A stretch of 64,000 nt of DNA from Siphonodentalium dalli (GCA_032622095.1 CP136066.1:60294609-60358608), one strand, 5' to 3'. Positions 35,651 through 47,334 are shown, counted from the stretch's first letter. Notes: generated by a model not told the origin, from the sequence alone. Numbers and translations are program-made.

Positions 35651-36679
35651 ACGTATATTTACGTGCGCTCGCGCAACAGTATGGCGATCAGACAGATTCG
35701 TAGGTTGGTGTCACACTCCATGACGTCACCAAAAACGACGTAAAACCCTGTGGCGTTCTGACATTTTTACTGTGCCGCGTTTTTGCTATGTTTATTTTAT
35801 GTGTTGTTTTCGATTATTTGTTTGTCGCCGATATCGCCATTTGTCAGGATTCCATGTTTCTATATTTAAAACTGGCATGCTCGTAGTGAGCCTGGATTTT
35901 TTTTTTTTTCCCTGGTCAAAATACGTCAGAGTTATGACAAAAATAGATCGACCTACATTTTCTCCATCAGAACTCTACATCAAAGAGTCTATAGACTCCT
36001 TCGGGACCTACATAGACTCCTTCATTTGGGTATTTTTACTTATAATTGAGAAGTTTTATCATTTTTTGTTCGTGCGAAGACCTCTTTTTATCGTGCGGGA
36101 AAAGAGAGACATTCAAAACGCGATTTCGTAATTCGACGCAATAGGCTGAATAGCCTAACCTTCAGCCGAGTTCCGGGTCAAATACGACGAATGACGTAAC
36201 ACAAAACAAAACGCATTTGTTGACACAAACACCGTTTGAAGAGTTTATTATTACATAAAATGATCGTTATTGATTAATTATTGATTAATTATTGATATTT
36301 ATTGTTGCATATTGGCTGCTATAAATATTTACACAAATGGTATTAATTATTTCTTATAATTTCTCTTTTGGTCAACTTTGACTATCGGAAAATGAAAATA
36401 TGCCGGTGAAAAAAATGTAATCGATATTAAAGTCTCATCCTTTCGGCAACATTGAATTGGTTTTAATTACTTAAATGATTAATATAGTAATTTGCCTTTT
36501 ATCTGTGATGAAATGAGAAATGGTAATTGTCTTTTTTTGCTAACATTAAATTAAATTAAATAAATTAAGTAAAATACAGTGAAATTATTTTTTAAATTAT
36601 TGTTTATTACATTTTTGCGCACGTTGGCATCTCTCTGAGTGCATTCTAGTTAAGTAGTCTATCATTAACCCATTTTTAG
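35651..36679. other. Unassigned AT-rich DNA
   Basis: Contains a 119-codon open frame (35772-36131) with no recognised family and low-complexity Phe runs from a poly-T tract; probably not a gene. An imperfect repeat of tctatagactccttcgggac and tacatagactccttc lies at about 35987-36025. Confidence 0.4.
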
Positions 36680-37010
36680 CCCCAAATCAAAACGGGCTAA
36701 TGAAGGAGCGAGTTTAGTGTAGGAGCACGTACGTCGGTATACTGTAGGTAGGCTTCACAAATTTGACCGCTCTACTATAAATGTAACCTCCTCAACGGTG
36801 AGTTTGTGTCGGGGTGGGTTGAGATTTGGCAAATTCCACCGAAAATCAAATGGGGAAAATTACTCCAAATATCAGATATTGAGATACAAACTTTTCGACG
36901 AGTGGATGTGGTTAGTACATGTAGTATCCACGCGCAAGATTAATACGATTTTCAAAGTTTTAGAGTGGACGGTTTAACTCTGGTAGCGTGTAACGTTGTT
37001 AACGGGTGCT
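36680..37010 (+). repeat. ~300-bp dispersed repeat, copy 2
   Basis: Aligns with copy 1 through gaccgctctactataaatg, tcggggtgggttgaga and aaattccaccgaaaatc. It extends further through tagtacatg and gagtggacggtttaactc. Confidence 0.7.
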
Positions 37011-37039
37011 ATATATTACTCAAATTCAAACCCACTCTT

Positions 37040-37345
37040 CCTGACGTAAATTCAAACGGTCTTATCAAGGAGCAAGGCTAGTGCATGAATATGTTCACCC
37101 ATATAATATAGGTATGCCCGCTCTACTATGAAAGTAACCTGCCCAACGGATAGCGCGCGTAGGCCCCGGGGAGGGTCGAGGCATTCGGGAAATTCCACGG
37201 AAACTCGTAAAAGGGAAAAAAATGGAAAATCGCGAATCCAGTGTTTTATATTTTGAACACTGCATGTGTTTGGTAGTATATATGGACAACATTAGTTTTA
37301 GAACGGACGAGTAAGCACTCAGCTAGCATTATCGATTGTGATATA
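37040..37345 (+). repeat. ~300-bp dispersed repeat, copy 3
   Basis: The most diverged of the three; shares cccgctctactatgaaagta, aaattccacggaaactcg and gaacggacgag. It lies directly after copy 2, so the two form a tandem pair. Confidence 0.6.
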
Positions 37346-37640
37346 GTTATCTCTCGATTACAGTTAACTCTATTACATAGACGTTAATGACTATATGGTG
37401 TAGCGATGACGCACTGAAATACTAATTAATTAATTAACTAAGCGGTTTTTCCTCCGGCATTAAAGCAAAAAGATTCTGAATCCGAACTGAAAGAACTATC
37501 CAATAAATGCGAAATAACAGTTATGGTACATTAATATGCTTTACACACTTTTGATCTACATATTGATTACGATATAATCAGACACGCCAAATTTCGTGAC
37601 CGTTGAACAGGATTTGGGCGTCCTGCATGGCTGGGGTGAA
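37346..37640. other. Unassigned AT-rich DNA
   Basis: Nothing recognised. Confidence 0.4.
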
Positions 37641-37745
37641 TGGTGGCTCAGTTGGTCAGGACCATGATGCATTAGACTGTCATTAATCATCAACGCTGGG
37701 TCGAACCGAATGACATAAAGCTTTGGAATATATATCTTATTTAGA
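37640..37745 (+). repeat. Possible tRNA-derived SINE fragment
   Basis: tggctcagttgg at 37644 matches the tRNA A-box. gggtcgaacc at 37698 matches the B-box core with one mismatch. The spacing of about 54 bp suits an internal RNA polymerase III promoter. The stems do not form a clean cloverleaf, so this is not a functional tRNA. No tail or second copy is visible here. Confidence 0.35.
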
Positions 37746-38817
37746 AATGGCAATGCAAGTCCACCATCATATCACAAAGCACCAATATGCATTCGCATGA
37801 AGAGGAACACACCTATACGCATAACACACACATGGAATGGGATACCATGGAAGTATATCTGATTCCATGGAATCTGACCTCTAGTTTGTTTTTGTTTTTG
37901 TTTGTTTGATTGTTTTTATTGGGATCAAAACATGAACATCATAAGGACACCTGGTTATCATATCTCCCTGAAGATACAGCCGTTTTAAAGAAATGTCCAG
38001 GTGCTCATCTGTTCATGGTGGTGTATGCTGGCTAATTATTCTCAGTTTAAAAGAAATGTTTCTATGCGTGTATATCAGCTATATGTGCCCCACAGATGAG
38101 ATTTTGAGTTTATGTTGGGCGATGAGTCTGTTCTAAAAGATGAAATAAACTGACTGCGTTTTCTTTTATCTCAGAAGAAACTATATTTGACTGCACACTG
38201 TGATCACTATTTTTGAACAGTCCTTCTATACATTTAATATCTGTTGACAAATTGTAACTGTTTTGTGGAAACTATATTGAATGGGACAGACTCAATTATG
38301 TTATAATATATACATGAGCCATTATAATATGCAATCGTCTGACAGTTCAAGGTCCCTCATTTTTCAAGAATATATGTATCTCTTAAATAGAATGATAAGT
38401 ATACTTTTAATGTTCTCTTCTATGTATCTATTTTGCTAGCTCATTATATGAATGCCCTGATTCCCATCTCCATATAAATATGAGAGTTGAGAAGATATAA
38501 TTGTTCAAGTTACTTAATTCGGTTAGTTATGTTTCAAACGAACTACCTAACGCCAAAAAGTGTCTATTTATGATAAAATCGGAAGTGAGTCGGAATTTCT
38601 ATTAAATTTATCGGGATGGGAGCAAGCTATGGTCGATATCCCATTGAGGGAACATTCCGCTTTGCGAAATTATGTTTTGAATATTGGATATCACCATTTA
38701 ACTGGGAGATGTATAGCTTCATCTGGGGGAAGATATGTTCATTTATCAAAACCGCATGGTCTGGTTTGGTGATACTCTCGGGTTTGGCGATACCACGTAC
38801 ACGGGGTGATATAACTC
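37746..38817. other. Unassigned AT-rich DNA
   Basis: No gene, repeat or transposon fragment recognised. Confidence 0.45.
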
Positions 38818-39208
38818 CTTAACCCTTTACCCAACAAACCGGCCAAATAAAGCTGCAACAGCCTAAATTATCTTGGGTCTGTCTCAATAAAGCCATACAA
38901 ATATGGATATCATTGGAACCGGCTCATTGACCACATTGTGATGGTTACAGTTATACCCTGTGCCAATGCATTCTCTTATATATGCGAGTCGACCATAGGT
39001 CGCCTCGCATATATAAGAGAATGCATTGGCCTAAAAAAAATCTTTTTTTATCACTTTTTACCATTTTTTCTTACATTCTTTAACAATTTTATAATTTTTA
39101 ATGTGTTAAGCCAATGCATTCTCTTATATATGCGAGGCGACCTATGGTCGACTCGCATATATAAGAGAATGCATTGGCACAGGGCCCTTCTGTTGGTTAA
39201 AGGGTTAA
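38818..39208. mobile_element. Paired-palindrome MITE, copy 2
   Basis: Two 67-bp palindromes in opposite orientation at 38963-39029 and 39111-39177, only 81 bp apart and bounded by ccctgtg / cacaggg. An outer inverted pair, ttaaccctttacccaaca at 38820 and tgttggttaaagggttaa at 39190, suggests TTAA-type ends. The ~110 bp between the left outer end and the left hairpin has no mirror on the right. Confidence 0.85.
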
Positions 39209-39365
39209 AATAATTCGGACATTTCCGATGGTCAAAAATCGGATTACCACGTTTGTTAAACTTATCGCACACACGACACGAAATAGATACCCAGTAAATA
39301 ATCCAAAAGGATAAAAAATATGCAGTATGTGCCCTGTGTATAGCTCTATCAGGTTGTTGATGCAC

Positions 39366-39478
39366 GAATGAATCTGTTTATATCAAGGTATGTCGTGCTG
39401 TGTCTTGTGAATTACGATGGACGAGGATCTGTTTATATCAAGGTATGTCGTGCTATGTCTTGTGAATTACTATGGGCG
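39366..39478 (+). repeat. 55-bp tandem duplication, inverted relative of 41727-41945
   Basis: atctgtttatatcaaggtat is present at 39372 and 39427, each followed by gtcgtgctgtgtcttgtgaa or a close variant. The reverse complement of this block matches the repeats at 41727 and 41851 over about 46 bp. Confidence 0.8.
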
Positions 39479-39489
39479 GGGAAGCTAAA

Positions 39490-40722
39490 GGTGTGTACAA
39501 ATGGAAGGGGACAAATAGATAAATATGGGCGAGACACATTGAAGGGGACAAATAGATTAATATGGGCGAAACATATTGAAGGGGAAAAATAGATTAATAT
39601 GGGTGAGACACATTGAAGGGGACAAATAGATTCATATGGGCGAGACACATTGAAGGGGACAAATATATTAATATGGACGAGACACATTGAAGGGGTCAAA
39701 TAGATTCATATGGGCGAGACACATTGAAGGGGACAAATAGATTAATATGGGCGAGACACATTGAAGGGGACAAATAGATTCATATGGGTGAGACACATTG
39801 AAGGGGACAAATATATTAATATGGGCGAGACACATTGAAGGGGAGAAATAGATTAATATGGGCGAGACACATGGAAGGGGACAAATATATTAATATGGGC
39901 GAGACACATTGAAGGGGACAAATAAATTAATATGGGCGAGACACATTGAAGGGGACAAATATATTAATATGGGCGAGATACATTGAAGGGGACAAATAGA
40001 TTAATATGGGCGAGACACATTGAAGATAGATTAATATGGGCGAGACACATTGAAGGGGACAAATAGTTTAATATGGGCGAGGCACATTGAAGAGGACAAA
40101 TAGATTAATATGGGCGAGACACATTGAAGGGGACAAATATATCAATATGGGCGAGACACATTGAAGGGGACAAATGTATTAATATGGGCGAGACACATTG
40201 AAGGGGACAAATATATCAATATGGGCGAGACACATTGAAGGGGACAAATAGATTAATATGGGCGAGACCCATTGAAGGGGAGAAATAGATAAATATGGGC
40301 GAGACACATTGAAGGGGACAAATAGATTCATATGGGCGAGACACATTGAAGGGGACAAATATATTAATATGGGCGAGACACGTTGAAGGGGACAAATATA
40401 TTAATATGGGCGAGACACATTGAAGGGGACAAATAGATTAATATGGGCGAGACACATTGAAGGGGACATATATATTAATATGGGCGAGACACATTGAAGA
40501 GGACAAATAGAATAATATGGGCGAGACACATTGAAGGGGACAAATAGATTAATATGGGCGAGACACATTGAAGGGGACAAATAGATTAATATGGGCGAGA
40601 CACATTGAAGGGGACAAATATATTTATATGGGCGAGACACATTGAAGGGGACAAATAGATTAATATGGGCGAGACACATTGAAGGGGACAAATAGATTAA
40701 TATGGGCGAGACATTTAAATAT
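39490..40722 (+). repeat. 37-bp minisatellite, ~33 copies
   Basis: The unit is attaatatgggcgagacaca followed by ttgaaggggacaaatag. Copies are very similar, with a few changes (tatatt, gagaaa, gaggac) and one 13-bp-deleted copy near 40021. The open frames across it arise from repetition and are not genes. Confidence 0.97.
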
Positions 40723-40748
40723 GTAAACCCACACTGGAGGACACTGTG

Positions 40749-40815
40749 CCAATGCATTCTTTTATATATGCAAGTCGACCATAGGTCGCCTCGCATATAT
40801 ACCAGAATGCATTGG
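40749..40815 (+). repeat. 67-bp palindrome, solo copy
   Basis: Same hairpin as in the paired MITEs, preceded by actgtg, but with arm changes (cttttatatatgcaag; tataccag) that break some pairs. There is no inverted partner nearby. It directly joins the 37-bp minisatellite's right edge and an expanded AT-rich tract. Confidence 0.9.
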
Positions 40816-41128
40816 CCTAACAATTTCTTTTATCAATTTTTCTTACATTCTTTATCTTTTTTTTTTATCATTTTTTTTATACATTTTTATATTTTTTTCT
40901 TACAGTCTATAACAATTTGTAACATTTTGTCCTATATTCTTTATCAATTTTATCATTTTTATCTTCTTTTTTTTTTACATTCTTTAACAATTTTTTAAAA
41001 AAATTCATTTTTTTCTTACATTCTTTATCAATTTTTATCATTTTTTCCTACATTCTTAAACAATTTTTGTCCTTTTTATTATTATTATTTCTTAGATTCT
41101 TTAACAATTTTTGTTAAAGTTTTTTCCA
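40816..41128. repeat. T-rich degenerate tandem tract
   Basis: Repeated ttcttacattctttaacaa and tttttatcattttt motifs, apparently an expansion of the AT-rich centre of the palindrome MITE (compare 39060-39105). Confidence 0.75.
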
Positions 41129-41726
41129 TTGTCTAGCTACGAGTTCCCAACTACGTCACCTTTCCTCTCTTGTGTTATACATGCATACGTAAAATTTACA
41201 ACTATGGAATATTTCAGTAAGACATTATATTGTACATTCTTGCCCAGATTATTCCGGCTGATACACTCAACTAAATCGAATCCATGGATTTTACATACCG
41301 AAATAACATACAAGTGTATATCCACCCTTAAAGACATATTACGGACTTGTTCGGGTGCGTGAAATTGGTAAGTTGGTATTCCGACGCTACGTCAACTGGA
41401 GGAATGTAGAATTGTACTAAAATCGCCGAAAATTTCAAGCAAATCGACCATACCACTCCACAAAAAAAACATCGTCTGAACTACGCTTAAATGTAAATAT
41501 TTACTTCTCGATTCGGGACGCAACTATTGACGATAAACTAACAAAAACAATTTCACCACCGAGAGACACTGCATTTAATTAGTATGCAATACTGTCGTTG
41601 TGTGTTGTCAATTTGGAAATAATATTTGTAAAAATAACTACTCTGAGCAAAATTGTTCTCCATTTCTATTTTACACACCATAGCAGAGTGTTTCATATCA
41701 CTTTAAGAACAGAGCTATAGGCGATG
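41129..41726. other. Unassigned AT-rich DNA
   Basis: No gene or repeat recognised. Confidence 0.4.
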
Positions 41727-41950
41727 GCACAGCACGATATACCTTGATATACGCAGATTCGTTCGTCCATCAAACGAATTTATTGTTATTTTCAAAGGTG
41801 TTGTACCGTCCTTAACATTTTGTTCAATAGAGCGAATCTGTGTCACAAGACGCAGCACGATATACCTTGATATACGCAGATTCGTTCGTCCATCAAAATG
41901 AATTTATTTACCGTCCTTAACATTTTGTTCAATAGAGCGAAGCTGTCTGC
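41727..41950. repeat. ~125-bp direct duplication
   Basis: gcacgatataccttgatata at about 41730 and 41854, each followed by cgcagattcgttcgtccatc and, further on, ccgtccttaacattttgttc with aatagagcgaa. The second copy has a ~25-bp internal deletion. Confidence 0.9.
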
Positions 41951-42043
41951 ATTAATTGACATATTTAGTAATAAACAGACCATTACGAACAGAGCGAGGG
42001 CAAAGCATATATGAACAGTCAAAAGTATTTACAAATATATAGA

Positions 42044-42992
42044 TATAAACACATCAAAAAAAGAAAGTCCCCCCTAATATGTTGTGTAATATTTTCGGAG
42101 ATATTGGTTTTTTGTGAAACTTTCCACAAATGATTACTGGAGCTAGAGACACAATCTGTGCGAAGGACAGCCATGTAAGTGGTGTTACGGACGACTGAGC
42201 ACGAGTTGATTGGAGGAGGGGTGCTTTTCAAAAATGGCAAACACACAGGTAGAGTTATCTCGGGCACAGTATTGTTTCCTTTATTACACATTGTGTACTG
42301 GTTGGCATAGCTATTGGCCTTTTGGAGGTGAATTTCTCCATAAAACATGTTGCCCGCTAAAAAACCATACGGAATTTAAGACAGTGAAACCAGCAGGTTG
42401 GCAATATCGCAGATCGCCACAGAACTGGAAGGCTGAGGGTTACAACTGCTAGACAAGATCGTTATCTAACGGTACATTGCGTAGGAGGACGTCCAGGAGT
42501 TGTATGTATCAGCACCACACATAAGACTGAACTCGTCCCTGTTAATGGGAATCTGAATGTAGGAGCCCAGAACATTTATGAGACCAACTGAAGAGAGCTG
42601 TTTTTAATCGTGCCAAATGACCACACCATGCTCGGTGACATGCACTGTCTGTTGCAGGGCGAATGGATGATCATTCCAAAGCGTAGAATCGCCCCTATCA
42701 TCAACAGCATGTTATGCCAGCAGGTTATCCAGCGACACGGTGGCCACACGCAATATTGATTCATTGAATAAAATCTCATTGTTATCCCTTTTGTCATTTT
42801 TTAAATCTACCCCACTCCCATTTAATCGATGCTCAGTCATCCATAGCACCACGTACATGGCTGTCCTTTGCATGGATCGTGTCTCTAGCTCCAATAAGCA
42901 TTTGTGAAAAGTTTCATCAAAATCCACCCAATATCTCCGAAAATATTACATATTATATTAAGGGGTGACTTTCTTTTTTTGATGTGTTTATA
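42044..42992 (+). mobile_element. Tc1/mariner-like element with ~165-bp TIRs
   Basis: Left arm 42044-42212 and right arm about 42824-42992 are inverted copies, both beginning tataaacacatcaaaaaaag. They share aatattttcggagatattgg and ggagctagagacac further in. The TA at the ends fits the TA target of the IS630-Tc1-mariner superfamily. The interior carries transposase remnants on the plus strand. Confidence 0.85.
42385..42600 (+). pseudogene. Tc1-like transposase remnant
   Basis: Translation of the plus strand, with frame changes, gives RHRTGRLRVTTARQDRYL at about 42405-42458, which resembles the GRPR hinge and second helix-turn-helix region of Tc1-family transposases. A VPVNGNLNV stretch about 42537-42563 resembles the conserved VNGNLN segment near the second catalytic Asp. 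The intervening DDE-core sequence is largely missing. The 5' and 3' coding parts are decayed, so the element can move only in trans, if at all. Confidence 0.65.
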
Positions 42993-42994
42993 TC

Positions 42995-43712
42995 ATTCTG
43001 CATGGAGTTTGGTCTGCGCGCCTACACACACACCATCACGTACTGTTCGGCATGACTGCACGCGGTAGTAATGCCTCCAAACACAGATAGCCGCTGGCTT
43101 TATTGGTGACAAGGTGAAAACAGACATTCCAACAACGGCCGTCAGAAACATTTCGAGGCAGACACCTTTTCATGTTCGTGCCTATAGTATGGCTATTAAC
43201 ATCATACTGTCTCATAATATGCTAATGCATTATACTCATGCAGTTGGTAATTATCTTCTCAAACCAAGATTTCAAACAACTTGATTGAACTGACAGCCGT
43301 TTACAGAAGGCATTCATGCATTAAAACAGAGATAAAACCACTGTGTGGAGAAAACAACTCTGAAAGCTTTGAATGCTCTTGCCTGCATACATGTCGAACA
43401 CCAACCATATACAATTGATACATTATATGCATATATAAACATGATCAATAAGCATCCTACGCGATTAGTTCCAATTCGTAATAATTTGATCCCATCAATG
43501 CGCTGAATTCCAAAATTAAGAAAAATCTACATAATAAAATATATACACTTCGGTCGTTTATCAGTCGAACATATTGTAACTGTTACTTATAATATATGAT
43601 GACTACTCGTGATAAAAACTTCTCAAACCTTCTGCTTTGTATACACGACATTGGTACCGGCAAAGACATATACGTGAGTTGAAATATCCGCATGTTCTTT
43701 TAATTTAAATTA
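42995..43712. other. Unassigned DNA
   Basis: No gene recognised. Bases 43050-43081 (tcggcatgactgcacgcggt onward) recur at about 48898-48929. Confidence 0.4.
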
Positions 43713-43935
43713 AAATGTGATACGTGCACCTTGCGATACCAGACCGGCTAAAGTGACCAGAACATTAGCTCACCCAGTAAGCTCGACCACGGCTTACACT
43801 CATTAACACTAATCGCCTGCCTTTAGCATGTGATCGACAATGAACAACGACTCAGTTGTACTCTTACGTTACGCTTCAGACAAAAATTGTGTACTATACT
43901 GCGAAACTTCCAAAACAAATAGTCTGCTCTGGACT
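43713..43935. repeat. ~215-bp direct repeat flanking the DIRS-like segment, left copy
   Basis: Contains aaaatgtgatacgtgcacct, gaacattagctcacccagta and gatcgacaatgaacaacgac. It matches 48684-48900 in the same orientation with scattered differences. It may be a terminal repeat of the enclosed retroelement. Confidence 0.85.
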
Positions 43936-44564
43936 AAGTACAAATACAACACATTTGTAGCAGATAGCCACTGGCTGCTAAACAGTAAGTCCCAAAGTAT
44001 GAATCAGGTAGATGCATTCTTTTAAGTGTAAATCCTGCACACACAGTATCTTGGCGCCATGCTATCACCTTGGATTTCTAACGAAATTCCCGTCCTCACA
44101 CAGCATATAATGTGTCCGTAAGTCCGATGCGCCTTCTGTTTGATATATCAGATCTACAACATAAAACATGTTATAGAAAAAATCCCCGCATGTCTACAAC
44201 AACATTGCGGGTTATATTCGGAATCACGTTATTGCGTGAGGTCCACGTGTCTTGCGTTTTCACCGTAAGTATATTTCTTCCGGAACCCTTTCCGTTTAAT
44301 AAATTCCTGCATGTCGACATTCGGAAAGCGAAACAATCCAATTGTTCTCCCATCCAAGCAATCAACTTGGGTTACAACTAGAATTGAAACTGCATAGCTT
44401 TTTGTTACAATTTGTCTCAAATCTGTCGACGTTGTGTTAACCCTATTCCACATTTAATGTTCAAAAACATAATTCGACACAATTAAGCAACGGGTGAATC
44501 GATACTATCGCGATATCCAGATTGGAAACGATTGACACAATATCGCAACTCTGTTGGCTTCTGG

Positions 44565-44995
44565 TTATATCATGACGCGAGCCTTCCAGCTTGCTCTTTT
44601 TGCCAAACAATCATGCAAGTAACAAGTATTCAAGCTCAATCGAGCAACTATTAGCTTTCGGTTGTATCGTGACGCGAGCCTTCCAGCTTGCTCTTTTTTC
44701 GCCAAACAATCATGCAAGTACCGAGTATTCAGGCCCAATCGAGCGGCTATATATGGCACCGGTCATCGAAACCAGTTGGCTAAAAAATTCCGGTTAGTAA
44801 ACGAACCGAAATAACACCACCCGTGTGATCGGTGTTACATTTGGCGCCTTAAACGCAACTACGAAATACTCTATTTGGTCTTCCACGACCTTAACCGTTC
44901 CGTCGACAATATTCCGCTCTAATCCCATCAATTCTGTTTGCTGGACCGGTTCCCAGCTATCTCTTCTGACTCAAATTGCGTGAGTTTCGGATTTA
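44565..44995 (-). pseudogene. DIRS-like RT/RNase H fragment, copy B
   Basis: The minus strand encodes LNTRYLHDCLAK and ASWKARVM motifs, duplicated in tandem (44590 and 44690 regions). They are preceded (44760-44990) by DNA that aligns with the RT-thumb segment of copy A (46720-46960). It has stops and frameshifts. The two copies lie on either side of the 96-bp minisatellite, so a segment of the element was duplicated. Confidence 0.6.
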
Positions 44996-45029
44996 CATAC
45001 CTTATTGAACCCTCGATATGTCTCCACGT

Positions 45030-46370
45030 GGAGCCCGTTTGTGCCTCTTCCGCACATCATGTTCCAAACTCTTCGAAACTTGTATCATCACCTGGACACA
45101 TATTGTGCCCATTAACCAGATACTCCGTGGTCTGTTCCGTATCATCGGAACGCAATATCATTGCGCTTTCCACCGATGTGGTGTACCATATCCCAGAGAT
45201 GCGTTTGTGCCTCTTCCGCACACCATGTTCCAAACACTTCGGAACTTGTATCGTCACTTCAAGACATCTTGTGCCCATGAACCAGACACTCCGTAGTCTG
45301 TTCCGTATCATCGGAACGCAATATCATTGCGCTTTCCACCGATGAATCGTCACCTGGACAACTCTTGTGGCCAAGAACCAGACACTCCGTGGTCTGTTCC
45401 GTATCATCGGAACGCAATATCATTGCGCTTTCCACCGATGTGGGGTACCATAACCCCGAAATACGTTTGTGCCTCTTCCGCACATCATGTTCCAAACTCT
45501 TCGGAACTTGTATCGTCACCTGAACACATCTTTTACCCATGAACCAGACACTCCGTGGTCTGTTCCGTATCATCGGAACGCAATATCATTGCGCTTTTCC
45601 ACCGATGAATCGTCACCTGGACAACTCTTGTGGACATGAACCAGACACTCCGTGGTCTGTTCCGTATCATCGGAACGCAATATCATTGCGCTTTCCACCG
45701 ATGAATCGTAACCTGGACAACTCTTGTGCCCATGAACCAGACACTCCGTGGTCTGTTCCGTATCATCGGAGCGTAATATAATTGCGCTTTTCACCGATGA
45801 ATCGTCACCTGGACAACTCTTGTGCCCATGAACCAGACACTCCGTGGTCTGTTCCGTATCATCGGAACGCAATATCATTGCGCTTTCCATCGATGTGGGG
45901 TACCCTAACCCCGAGATTCGTTTGTGCCTCTTCCGCACATCGTGTTCCAAACACTTCGGAACTTGTATCATCACCTGAACACATCTTGTGCCCATGAACC
46001 AGACACTCCGTCGTCTGTTCCGTGTCATCGGAACGCAATATCATTGCGCTTTCCACCGATGAATCGTCACCTGGACAACTCTTGTGCCCATGAACCAGAC
46101 ACTCCGTGGTCTGTTCCGTATCATCGGAACGCAATATCATTGCGCTTTCCACCGATGAATCGTCACCTGGACAACTATTTTGCCCATGAACCAGACACTC
46201 CGTGATCTGTTCCGTATCATCGGAACGCAATATCATTGCGATTTCCACCGATGAATTGTCACCTGGACAACTCTTGTGCCCATGAACCACTCCGTGGTTT
46301 GTTCCGTATCATCGGAACGCAATATCATTGCGCTTTCCACCGATGTGGGGTACCCAAACCCCGAGATGTC
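45030..46370. repeat. 96-bp minisatellite with longer (~200-bp) variant units
   Basis: The common unit contains gatgaatcgtcacctggaca, tgaaccagacactccgtggt and cgtatcatcggaacgcaata. Longer units add gatgtggggtacc and tttgtgcctcttccgcacat. Because 96 is 32 x 3, the unit is open on both strands. On the minus strand it encodes a 32-residue repeat with SCPGDD and AMILRSDDTEQTTE, in the same frame that leaves the RNase H fragment at 46380-46718. Confidence 0.93.
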
Positions 46371-46379
46371 ATGTGTCTC

Positions 46380-47291
46380 CATCGGTAATATACATGAATC
46401 CGACATACCCCTCTCGAAGGGTTGCACCTCCCATTGATATACTCTATAAACATCCCGTGGATACTTCGTGTATCCGTTACCCTGAGCGTCCAGTGCTCCC
46501 GATGGGTAACCACCGTAGCCTGTGTCGGAGGCATCGGTGAAAAGGCACTGTTCCGCCTCTGCGCATTTGGCTTTAACGAAGTCGGCCCCGTTAGCCTGTT
46601 TAATTGGATCGACCCAATATCGCAAATCTATGATGGCTTCCGGCGTTAACATTACGCGTGCCTTCCAGTTTGCTCTATTTGCCAAACAATCACACAAGTA
46701 GCGTGTATGCGAGCTCACTCAAGCATATATGGCACCGTTCATCGAAGCCAGTTGGCCCAAACAATCCTGTGAACGAACCGAAATAACACTGCCCGTGGTG
46801 ACCCATGTATCATGTAGCGCTTTAATCGCGACTACGAAACGTTCGATTCGGTTTTCAGCGACCTTAACCGTACCGCCGACAAAATTCCACTCTAATCCAG
46901 TCGATTTATTTTGCTGGACCGGTTCCCGGCTATCTGTTCTGACACAAATTGGGCATTATCCAATTATCTATGATGTTTAACATGATAGTTGTTGGCATTG
47001 TTAGGAAAGGCAAACGATATCCCTTTTGATAACAGATATGATATATTCCGAAACACCAATGGCTATTAACAATGGCAAATGCTCACTAATTTTGACTACC
47101 GGGCTACGGATCTCCGCGATGCTATCATTGCGGCCGTTTTGGCGACCATCTTCCGAAAATGGCTTTTGCTCGTCGGTTATCGCGGAATTGATCGTAGCAG
47201 CGTTTTGTAAATCGCAATTTTCCTCGATGGTATCGCTGCAGCAGTTTTGGCGACCATCTGCCGAAAATTGTTTCTGTTGGTCGGTTACCAT
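46380..47291 (-). pseudogene. DIRS/Ngaro-like RT and RNase H fragment, copy A
   Basis: Read on the minus strand, three parts of a tyrosine-recombinase-type retroelement polymerase follow one another. An RT N-terminal part near 47100-46980 (IGVSEYIISVIK and, after a frameshift, YRLPF) comes first. An RT-thumb segment at 46960-46720 (VGGTVKVAENRIERF) is next. Then an RNase H segment at 46718-46390 shows RYLCDCLANRANWKARVML, LRYWVDP and the acidic CLFTDASDTGYGG motif, whose Asp is a metal ligand. The catalytic RT core between the first two parts is deleted. One TGA separates thumb and RNase H. The order RT-thumb, W-x-(S/A)-x-(I/V)-x-L, then xDAS with GYGG resembles DIRS/Ngaro rather than Ty3-type elements; this is a judgement from memory. 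Confidence 0.65.
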
Positions 47292-47330
47292 AGAATTTTT
47301 TTTTCACATCAGCGTTTTGTAAATCTTAAG
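47130..47330 (-). repeat. 104-bp tandem dimer
   Basis: gttttggcgaccatct at 47136 and 47240, each followed by ccgaaaat, tcggtta and gcagcgttttgtaaat. Confidence 0.85.
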
Positions 47331-47334
47331 TTTT

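Noticed and set aside
35772-36131. 119-codon ORF as a host gene
   Set aside because: Phe-rich runs come from poly-T, there is no domain or splice context, and it lies between copies of a dispersed repeat.
39433-40823. ORFs encoding repeated CVSPILI / FVPFNVSRPY peptides
   Set aside because: Products of the 37-bp minisatellite, in which the reading frame cycles every three units.
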